Shown here one piece after another: positions 55,739 to 64,000 of a DNA stretch of 64,000 bases. The stretch lies in NCBI GenBank assembly GCA_963576565.1, contig OY755040.1, forward strand, positions 85,430,321 to 85,494,320, in the 5' to 3' direction. A model generated the notes under the pieces. That model saw only the letters and a list, made by a program, of their open reading frames with translations, did no database searches and had not been told where the DNA came from. A program made the position numbers and the translations under genes. This DNA comes from Aspidapion aeneum. Taxonomy: Eukaryota; Arthropoda; Insecta; Coleoptera; Brentidae. The stretch's first letter is position 1, and each line of letters starts with the position of its first letter.

Positions 55739-56608
55739 TAAGTGTTATTGGGTTTTTTAAGATCGAATAAAGGGGGGACCCTAAATGTATGAAGTTAGGT
55801 ATTTGGAGGACAGTACAGAAGTGGAGCCTGGCCAAGCGTAAGGTGGCAGAAGATCTTCTTTCGTGTACAGCCAATAAGTACACAGAAAGGAAGGGAAGAA
55901 AACAAAATACCCCACGACGGGGAAATGCGTCAAATAAACTAGGCAAAGCAGGCTCACGGGCGACAGCGCTGAACAAGAGCAAATGACATAAATAAAGGAC
56001 AGGAAGGGAAATCAAACCCAACCTGTCAAAAATGGAATAGAATATAACAGAAAACGCGAGTGGCACGAGGGCCGAAACTCGCGCATTAATTTTGGTCTAC
56101 TTACATAAGAAAGTCGAAAACCCGAGTGTCAAGACAATTAAAAGACACGAAAATTAAGAAACTAAGACAGCAGTAGTAAATTCAAGGTTACAACATTAAT
56201 TTTTCTCTTGGCAAAGACAACGAATTAGGCTTTGGCAAAAAGAAAACAGAGATAACAGATCGATAAGAATGAACCTGGAAACAAAAAGATTAATAAAGAT
56301 GAGAGGAGTAGCCACAGAGCGAAGAAAGACTTAAAAGGAAAAATCGACGGAACAATGGTAGAAAGCCTACCATGACCATCGAAAACGAGTGGCAAGAATA
56401 GAGCAAGCTCCCGAATAAAGGGAAACGAAAACAGCATGCAAACCCTTGAGGGGAGTCCGAGCCCTTTCAGCCCAAGGCCGAACTTAGTAAACCTTGGTAT
56501 GGAAGGGACAAATAACACCACACACCCTAGAATCGTAAAAGCAAATAAACAAATATAATATAGAGTAGATAGCCAACTACCAAAACGGATACAAGGGGCT
56601 CAACTGAA

Positions 56609-56990
56609 GACAAGTACGGGACAGGATAGACATGGACAGAGATTACATGAAAGATGCTACAAAGCACAACAATCGTGCGAATATCATCCATAAGAAATCC
56701 CAAACTAAGAGAGTAAGAGGGATGAGAAATGGATAGAATATTTTTTTCTTCACTCAACGAATCTGAGTGGAAGAAAACAAAGTTATAGAAGACAAGTACG
56801 GGACAGAATAGATATGGACAGAGTTTTCACGAAAGGTGCTACGAAGCACAACAATCGCACGAATATCATCCATAAGAAATCCCAAACTAAGACAGTAAGA
56901 GGAATGAGAAATGGATAGAATATATTTTTTCTTCACTCAACGAATCTGAGTGGAAGAAAAACAAAGTTATAGAAGACAAGTACGGGACAG
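56609..56990 (+). repeat. ~183-bp tandem array in the giant element
   Basis: Two full units and the start of a third (GACAAGTACGGGACAG at 56609, 56791 and 56975), with CACAACAATCG and CATAAGAAATCCCAAACTAA. Confidence 0.9.
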
Positions 56991-57330
56991 AATGAGATGC
57001 AAATAGTAAGAAGAGCCCGAATACCTAACTGAGATACGAGAAGCGGGTGACTTAATTTACGCGAGGGGTAGTGTATACAATATCTTAAGGTATAGGGCAT
57101 TTAATTAAGTTAACGTGTAAACAACAACATGTGGGAGAGGTAGAAAAGATAATTATAGAAATTTATAAGTCAAAAATGAAATGTAAAAAGTAAGGTAATA
57201 ATAGTTCAAATTTTTAAGTAGTAGACTAAGGTGACCAAAAATTTTTTTCTCGTAGTTAAGTATTGTTGGCTAAAAGGAGGCAACACCCACGGCCAACGAT
57301 GCAGAAAAAATCGGGGGCGATTTTTAAGTA

Positions 57331-57340
57331 AAGGGGGGGA
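57331..57340 (+). other. Polypurine tract
   Basis: AAGGGGGGGA directly before TGTCACG of the 3' LTR; primer for plus-strand DNA synthesis. Confidence 0.8.
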
Positions 57341-58047
57341 TGTCACGAAGGGCGCGTAACATAAAGTCAAACCAATATTTCCCAAATAATTAAAAAAGAA
57401 CTTAATAATTATTATTATTATATTTATTAACTTTTTGGGATAACCTATAAGTCGATATAAATCGATTGACGTCAATAACTATTATTGCAATTTGGCAGAA
57501 ATAGTTTATAAATAGGCGGACAATGCATATTTCCGGGCTTTTTTCTGACAGGGACTCGGGAGAACTAAACACCGCGGGGCGAGGCGTCGCCTCGCGGAAC
57601 TAAAGTTTCGGCTTTTTTCCCTATAACGAACGTTAAGACCGAGTGAGTGCGGGCGGCCACATCGAGTGACGTAATCGACTGACGATAATTTGGGCTTGAA
57701 CTGGGGTTCCTAGATACCCAGCCGGCCGCAAATCCTGTTGTTTCCAGGTAAGTCCGGGTGTCGCCCCCATAGCCAACTCACCAACCGTTGTTGTATCAGT
57801 TATCGGTTCTTAGTTTTATAATACATCTTTTAACCCCCTACAGGTGTTATTTAATCTGCATCCCTTAGTTTTTAAATAAAGATCTCCGTCGGCTCGAATC
57901 GAAATAACTCCGTTAGATCAATTCGACCGGCACGGTATAATTTAAACAAATTGTTAATAACGAATAGTATTGGGGTTGTAAGGTAGTGGCTGGTAATTAA
58001 CGACCGGGCAATACCTGTAACCAGCCCCGGCCCCCCTATTCGTGACA
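57341..58047 (+). repeat. 3' LTR of the giant element
   Basis: Matches the 5' LTR at about 99% apart from a 7-bp insertion (AGTCAAA-type) near 57364. The high identity implies a recent insertion, or recent gene conversion between the LTRs. Confidence 0.95.
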
Positions 58048-58051
58048 ATAT

Positions 58052-58708
58052 TGCTTATCGCGTGGTTCCTACTACTGTGAAGGTGTTTTTATAGTGGCGA
58101 AAGCTAGGGACTAATACGTTGCCGTAACGGAAGAGTAGAAATTTGAGTGAGCTGTCTACAACTAAACGGGAACACTACAATAAAAGTGGTTCGTATTACG
58201 TTGCCGCAACTTAGGCTCACTTTCAAGTTACCCTTTCGACCATTAGGGAATATTGTTTGGGACGCCGTGTTTTTTATTGTAAGTAGGAAATTTAATATTT
58301 TTGTTTTCGTTTTTGAGCCCATATTAAGGTTATATACTATTCTATAAACAAATTAATTGAATGTTACCAAAATCCACATATTTAACACCATTTGTTGGAG
58401 TTAACTGCGGATTAGGAAAACATAACCTTAAAAACCACAACAAAAAATTCCATCAGATACCAGAAAATGATTTAAATTTGCAGGCGCGTCGGTTGCAGTT
58501 GAATATTGGTCCTCTGCTAGTAAATTTTCTCACTGTTAGATAACATATACTATAAATTCAATTCAACTGATTTGACGTCACAAGGTGTATTCAAATCTGA
58601 TTGGCTTTCCAAAATGGCCAGTGGCGTTTTATTTTAAAGAATATAATTAAATTAAAAAAAAACGAGAAACGTAAATTGTAAGTTTTCAATGAGAAAGTGT
58701 CAAAATAG
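58052..58708. other. Non-coding
   Basis: CGTTGCCGTAACG- and CGTTGCCGCAAC-like motifs recur near 58120 and 58200. No gene or element boundary is recognised. Confidence 0.45.
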
Positions 58709-59160
58709 TTGCCTTTGTTGTACAGAGATTTCAAAATAAAGTATTAAGAAACATTGTGAATGCACCTTGGTACGTTCGAAATAGTGACTTTCATCGAGAT
58801 CTAAAAATCGAAACTATAGCAGAGACTATAAAAAAGTACGCAAAAAGCCATGAAGATAGACTCCATCGGCATGTGAATGTGGAAGCAATTCAGCTTCTAG
58901 ACAATACTATGCTAGTTCGAAGACTAAAAAGAGTGAAGCCGTTTGAGCTAGTAAACTAAGTGAATTACACATAAAACAAAATAATGCTATAAACACAACA
59001 CAATTGTGAGTTACAGACTAAACAAAGCGGGGAGAACTGTTGAGTGAACCCTAAGTTTAAATCTGACTTTTCTAGTAAATTAAGTTAAAACAAAATTGCT
59101 AATTAGTCTTACTGACTAGATTGTAATAAAAAAACACAGTGTGTTTGACAAAAAAAAAAA
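58709..59160 (+). pseudogene. Jockey-clade LINE 3' end (5'-truncated)
   Basis: The frame to 58959 encodes the extreme C terminus of a Jockey-type ORF2 (RFQNKVLRNIVNAPWYVRNS, DLKIETIAETIKKYAKSHED, RLHRHVNVEAIQLLDN, KRVKPFELVN). It ends in the usual FEL-type tail and a TAA stop. About 190 bp of 3' UTR follow, with an AATAAA at about 59128 and an A-run ending near 59160. TAGTTGCCT (about 58703) and TAGTGCCT (59161) may be an imperfect target duplication. RT core and endonuclease are absent. Inactive. Confidence 0.85.
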
Positions 59161-59207
59161 TAGTGCCTGGCACTATTATAGCCTGACTGTATTTCAATAA
59201 TTCTCTA

Positions 59208-60665
59208 ATAACTGATATATAGTTTACCTTAAATTTTAGTGTTTATTTACATAACACATATATATTTTTATAGTTTTGAAATGTCTTCCTGAATTTTTTT
59301 TGCTATTAATAATAATATAGGATACAATCTGTAGCTATACAAAATTGCAATTAGATAAACGTGATCCGGTGAATATACAAAATGGCTATATAGTTAAACA
59401 TTTTAGACTTCTTTTTCATTAAAAATATACCTAATTTTTTATAATTTTACATTGCCGCCCATTATGCGGTAAAGTAACTTTATATTATGCGGTAAAGTAA
59501 AATTATAAATAACTGAAATAGTTTTCCTATAATTTTAGTGTTTATTTATATAATACATATTTTTATAGTTTGAAAATGCCTTTTTAAAGTTTTATATGCT
59601 TATTTTTGCTATAAAAATAAAGGTGACAAAATTGCTATATAGTTAAACATTTTAGACTTCTTACGTATTAAAATTATGAATAACTGATAATAGTTTAAAT
59701 TAAATTTTATTTTTTTCTACATAATACATATCCAAAAACTGCAATACAAACTTGCGAGGAATCTCTCTAAAACTGAATACAAAGAGCTGGAGAAGACTCT
59801 CTCTCAAAAACTTTCTCTACAATAGAGTCGTTAAAGATTAGAATAGACTTCCAGAGAACATTACCAATACTCCAAACCACAAACACTTTTAAGAATAGAC
59901 TAGATCAATATTGGCCACAATTAGTGAGACAACAAAAAAAAGTGACAATATAATAGTGACAATTGCAACCGGAACTAAATAAAAGCAGTGAATCGGACTA
60001 CCGTCTAACTGTAAATAATAATTATAATAATAATAATATTTTTATAGTTTTTAAATGTCTTTTTAAAGTTTTATATGCTTATTTTTGCTATAAAAATACA
60101 GGGGAGAACCTGTATCTATAAGAAATTGCAATTAGCTAAATGTGATCCAGTGAATATACAAAATAGCTATATAGTTAAACATTTTGGACTTCTTACTGAT
60201 ATACCCAAATACCTAATTTTATATAATTTTACTTCACCGCACGCTCTGCGATAAAGTAAACTTATGCATAACCAATATAATTTACCTTAAATTTTAGTAT
60301 TTATCTACAAAATGTATAGATATCTTTATTTTTGAAGTTTTATATGCTTATTTTTGCTATAAAAATAAATATGACAATCTGTAGCTATACAAAATTGCAA
60401 TTAGATAAATGTGATCCGGTGAATATACAAAGTTGGTATATATGTAGTTACATTTTAGACTTCTTACTCATTAAAAATATACCTAATTTTACATAATTTT
60501 AATTTACCGCACACTATGCGGTAAAGTAACTTTACCGCACAATGTGCGGTTAAGTAAAATTATGCGTAACTAATATAGTTTTCCTTAAATTTTAGTGTTT
60601 ACCTACATAACACATAGATATTTTTATATTTTTAAAATGCCTTTTTGAAGTTTTATATGCTCATA
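59208..60665 (+). repeat. ~300-bp AT-rich satellite with GCGGTAAAGTA palindromes
   Basis: About five units (starts near 59208, 59509, 59679, 60268 and 60566). Each has a TTTAGTGTTTATTTACATAA block, GATCCGGTGAATATACAAA and a paired TTACCGCA...TGCGGTAA motif. The 59509 unit has an internal deletion, and the third is split by a LINE fragment. Non-coding. Confidence 0.85.
59733..60036 (+). mobile_element. CR1-type LINE 3' end inserted in the satellite
   Basis: Encodes, with stops and a frameshift, the RT C-terminal tail (RGISLKLNTKSW, FLYNRVVKD then NRLPEN, TFKNRLDQYW). It ends in a TAATAATAAT tail. The satellite unit is interrupted between ACATAATACATAT and ATTTTTATAG, so the LINE is the younger of the two. 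It may belong to the same group as the element at 1-2454. Confidence 0.75.
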
Positions 60666-60822
60666 GGTAAATTAATGTACATACCTAACTTTTGCGTAAA
60701 GTGCCTTTACCGCCCTTACACTTACACGTCTTGACCGAACTCCGCTGCGCGTCGTTCGATCAAGTGCCGTCGCGTGTGGTAAAGTACCACTTTCCGTACT
60801 TGTTAGGTAAATAACTATTTTA

Positions 60823-60930
60823 AAGATGTTTTTGTATAAATAATATATTGTTAAATTTTTATCTGCACATTTTATAGAAAAAAAAATTTCTCCGGAGTTG
60901 ACCCGGCGCACAGTGCGGACTCCTGTGGGC
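60823..60930. mobile_element. Foldback-family end fragment
   Basis: AAGATGTTTTTGTATAAATA, then ATCTGCACATTTTAT and a short CCGGCGCACAGT-type block match the right end of FB2, diverged. No partner end. Confidence 0.6.
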
Positions 60931-61091
60931 AATAATCGAAAAATTGAGGTCAAGTTTTAATGTTGCAAAAGTATAGATAAATGTTCAGTTTATCTATAAT
61001 CATAACCTATTTTTTAGTCACACTTGCGAAAGTGGACAAAATTATTAGTTAAAGGCGTTATTTTAAAACAGGAACAAAAAATTCGTATAAA

Positions 61092-61660
61092 ATCTATCTA
61101 TCTATCTATTTAGCCTTCTTCGATCCACCTTTGGACATAGGCCTCCCCCAATATCTTCCACATCCATCTAGTCCCCGCATGTTTCTTCAAATCGGCCGGC
61201 CATCTCATTTGGGGTCTTCCCCTACTTCTTTTATTTTCCCAAGGTCTCCAGTCTACAACGCATTTGTTCCAACGATCGTCTTTCTGTCGGATAATATGAT
61301 CGGCAAATTTCCATTTTAATTTTGCTACCTCTCCTTTGACACCCCTTACTTTTGTTTTATTTCTTATCCATTCATTCCTTTCTCTATCTGTTAGCTTTAC
61401 ATGTAACATTTGTCTTTCCTTGATCTTTGGGCTTTTGTTACCTTATCCATGTTTAATTTTGTAAGCGCCCAGGTCTGGGATCCATATGTGAGCACAGGAA
61501 GAATACATTGGTTATACACTTTCGTTTTAAGGCACTGAGAATATTTTTTATTTTTTAAAATGTAGCTCAATTTATCGAATGCTGCCCAGGCCAATCTTAG
61601 TCGTGTCTTGATTTCAGCCGTTTGGTTTTCTTTTTTTAGTTTAATAATTTGTCCCAGATA
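61092..61660 (-). pseudogene. RTE-type LINE C-terminal fragment with tetranucleotide tail
   Basis: Two frames (shift near 61400) encode the C terminus: YLGQIIKLKKENQTAEIKTR, LAWAAFDKLSYILKNKK, QCILPVLTYGSQTWALTK, VAKLKWKFADHIIRQKDDRW and EAYVQRWIEEG. An (AGAT)n tail follows on the minus strand (61091-61110), typical of RTE 3' ends. The upstream end stops exactly at a TA (61661-61662) where a Tc1/mariner-type transposon begins, so the rest of the LINE probably continues beyond the window. Confidence 0.85.
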
Positions 61661-61662
61661 TA

Positions 61663-64000
61663 CTGGGTGTTAATAAAGTATGTAGCCAAACTTCAGGGGG
61701 CGATTCCTGGTCCGCATAGGTCCGAAAATGCATATCCAGCAAGATACAGGGTGTTAAACTTTGAAAAAAAAATGTTTTTTGTAAATATCTTCAACATCGT
61801 TTGCTTGATTTCATTGAAAATTGGCAGAGATATTTCTAGTATAAAGGGCCTACTTTGGCTCTAAAGAAGTTGCAATTAGCAAGTCCAGTGGCGTACCAGA
61901 GATGACCTTAGAAAATACTTTGTTAAAAAAAATTGTACGCCAATGACTTTTTTGACATTTTTGTATTTTTTTGTATTGTCCAATTTAAAGTACATCTTTT
62001 AGGTCTCTTGTATTTTTTTCACTACTTGCTCTGTTCTCGAGATAAAAAATAAAAAGCATTTTATTACAAAACAAATTTCACGGTGGTATAACACTCTTTT
62101 AAAAGTGATTTCTCTAAAATTTTTATTTAGAATTTGAGGAAGCATTTACAATTCATAATCAAACAGGTTATACTACAGAAGTTGCTAAAAGTGTCCTCCA
62201 TTAACTTCAATACAAGAATGAAGTCTTCTTACCATTGATTGTCGAACACGCTGAAATATTCCCGGTGTTTGCCTTATTTGATCACAAGAATTAACTATCC
62301 TTTGTCTTAATTCTTCCTCATTGTTGAGTGGAGTTTGGTAAACCAAAGATTTTAAATGTCCCCAGAGGAAAAAATCTCAGGGATTTAGGTCTGGTGATCT
62401 TGGTGGCCATGACTGTGGACCCGCTCGACCAATCCAATGTCCTTCGTAATGTTCATTCAAAAACTGACAATGCTAAAATGAGGCGGGGCACCATCGTGCA
62501 TGAACCACATTCCTGCTCTTACTGCCAAAGGGACATTTTCTAAAAGCTCTGGTAGCTCAAATTCCAAAAAAAAACGGTAGTGGTCACTATTTAATCGCAT
62601 TGGCAAAAAATGGGGCCCGATAAGGTTGTCATTTACAATACCAACCCACACATTTACTGAGAACTGTTGTTGAAAATTATCTTCAATTACTGCATGAGGG
62701 TTTTCGTCACACCAGACATGATTGTTATGAAAGTTCATAATCGCATTTCTTGAAAAACAGGCTTCATTCGTAAATAATATTTGACTTAAAAACCTGGGAG
62801 ATGCCTCTTGTTGTTGGAGAAACCAAGCGCAATAGTTTAAACGCTGGGGGAAATCAGTAGGTAGCAGAGCTTGAACACGCTGTAGATGGTAAGGATACAG
62901 CTGGTAATCCCGTAAAATTTGCCATACAGTTACGTGATTTATGTCTAATTGACGTGCAATTTTTCTCGTATTTGTACCAGGATTTTGTTTAATTTCATGC
63001 AATACCGCTTTTTCTTGCTCCACCGTTCTAAGTACTGCAGGCCTCCCTACAGCATCCCTCCTCTCAAACGTACCTGACTCGCATAACCGTTCATGTATTC
63101 TTACAAATGTTTGTCTGTGTGGTAGAATTCGGTTGGGATGTCTCTCTGCATAAATACGTCTTGCCTCTCTTGCATTACATTGGGCCATCCCATAAACAAA
63201 ATGCATTTTTGTCATTTCTGCGTTTGTAAATTGCACCATTATCTAGCATACGTAACTTTTAGAGCTAATTAATCAATTAACTAACACATTTAATTAGCAC
63301 GTAAAAAAATGAAACGTACTTATACGATATTGTTTATCGTTATAATGGGACTTTGTCAAATTTTCGATATTGTTGATTGTTACCATGGGACTTATTAAAA
63401 TGTTGACAGTTTTGTTTTTCTTTCATTCCACGACATTCCATTTTTTCTAAAAAGTCGTATTTTTAGTTGTGCTGTCTGAAAACTTATAAGAATGGCAAAA
63501 AAATTACTGCCGTACAATTAATTTTTATTATTTATGGTTAAGGTATGCACCTAGACGCCGCTGGACTTAATAAATTTATTTTAATTTGGACTTTTGCACC
63601 TTAACAAAATACTAGTTCCCAATTTCCCCTAAATTTTGTACACAAAAATTACCCAGAAAATACTTTTTTTTAACCATAAAATGTTTTTTCCAAATAAAAT
63701 GCTTTTTATTTTTTTATCTGGAAAACCGAGCAAGTAATAAAAATAAGACAAAAGACATAAAAGATGTATTTTTAGTTGGACAATACGCCAAAAATACAAA
63801 AATGTCAAAAAAGTCATTGACGTACACTTTTTTTAAACAAAGTATTTGCTAAGGTCATCCCTGGTACGCCACTGCTAATTGTAACTTCTTTAGGGCCAAA
63901 GTAGGCCCTTTATACTAGAAATATCTGTGCCAATTTTCAATGAAATCAAGCGAAAGATGTTGAAGATATTTACAAAAAACAATTATTTTTTTCAAAGTTT
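61663..64000 (-). mobile_element. DUF4817-type Tc1/mariner relative, inserted at TA in an RTE LINE (partial)
   Basis: The left end (CTGGGTGTTAATAAAG) follows TA within the RTE codon run. 61757-62020 is the inverted copy of about 63770-64000 (blocks GTAAATATCTTCAAC, CTAGTATAAAGGGCCTACTT, GTGGCGTACCAG), so the inverted ends exceed 250 bp and the right one runs off the window. Inside is one transposase gene on the minus strand. Confidence 0.85.
62157..63239 (-). pseudogene. DUF4817-type DDE transposase
   Basis: ATG at 63239. Residues 1-60 are the DUF4817-like helical domain (MVQFTNAEMTKMHFVYG, YAERHPNRILPHRQTF). Residues 70-120 are a second HTH (NTRKIARQLDINHVTVW). The catalytic fold follows. 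The first catalytic Asp is replaced by Asn (LFTNEACF, residue 158; AAT for GAT). The second Asp is at MWFMHDGAPPH (residue 249). A frameshift at about 62465 leads to SPDLNP, where a stop (TGA, 62377-62379) replaces the next codon just before the third Asp (DFFLWGHLKS). Spacing between the last two is about 39 residues. The frame ends near 62157. Three separate lesions: inactive. Confidence 0.85.

Larger units (their letters stand above)
45200..58047 (+). mobile_element. Giant non-coding LTR retroelement (12.8 kb, LARD-like)
   Basis: Two LTRs (700 and 707 bp) with TG...CA ends and about eight substitutions plus one 7-bp indel between them flank 11.4 kb. ATAT is duplicated outside (45196-45199 and 58048-58051). 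A TGG-starting primer site follows the 5' LTR and a polypurine tract precedes the 3' LTR. The interior has no gag, protease, RT, RNase H or integrase motif on either strand, only short random frames, several tandem arrays and one hairpin-ended repeat. This fits a large retrotransposon derivative mobilised by enzymes of another element. The polarity is set by primer site and polypurine tract. The autonomous partner is not in the window. Confidence 0.85.

Noticed and set aside
45200..58047. Integrated virus
   Set aside because: No envelope, capsid or polymerase motif; LTR ends, primer site, polypurine tract and a 4-bp duplication fit a non-coding LTR retroelement.

Overview
This window looks like non-genic DNA from a large, AT-rich, repeat-dominated arthropod genome, most probably an insect. 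The evidence is the mix of mobile elements: Jockey, CR1 and RTE LINEs, an R4/Dong-type LINE with a restriction-like endonuclease, a BEL/Pao retrotransposon, two DUF4817-type Tc1/mariner relatives, foldback elements with 9-bp target duplications, hAT-type miniature elements, and long (TA)n tracts. I found no convincing single-copy host gene. Almost every long reading frame belongs to a transposable element, and nearly all are broken.

Layout. 1-2454 is the 5' half of a CR1-type LINE (minus strand). 2835-3773 is an R4 3' fragment between (TA)n tracts, followed by a 316-bp repeat. 3903-6134 is an RTE LINE (copy A). 6135-9203 is non-coding with small hAT-type and hairpin elements. 9213-17327 is a foldback element and a giant palindrome: two arms of about 1.75 kb in opposite orientation, (TA)n on both inner edges, and an almost complete R4 LINE in the middle. 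17328-22180 has RTE pieces, a hairpin-ended repeat, a hAT fragment and a TA-flanked foldback repeat. 22752-24284 is BEL gag-protease. 25072-26528 is a deleted DUF4817 transposon. 27334-28720 holds an inverted-repeat element and a Penelope-like fragment carrying a full hammerhead ribozyme core. 30143-41380 is a BEL retrotransposon broken up by a hAT-like insertion (itself holding a foldback element), a hairpin-ended repeat, an RTE LINE and a small hAT in its LTR.

41381-45195 is non-coding, with a recent 356-bp tandem duplication and a tRNA-like relic. 45200-58047 is a 12.8-kb LTR element with near-identical LTRs, primer site, polypurine tract and a 4-bp target duplication, but no recognisable gag or pol: a giant non-autonomous element. 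The rest is a Jockey 3' end, a ~300-bp AT-rich satellite broken by a CR1 3' end, an RTE 3' end, and a DUF4817 transposon inserted into that RTE and running off the window.

The 'genes' do not form a pathway; they record nested insertion. The best leads are the hammerhead ribozyme (28548-28595), the giant coding-free LTR element with an intron-like segment inside its LTR, and the R4 LINE that sits in (TA)n tracts at the centre of a palindrome. All calls are from reading the sequence; no alignment or database search was run.
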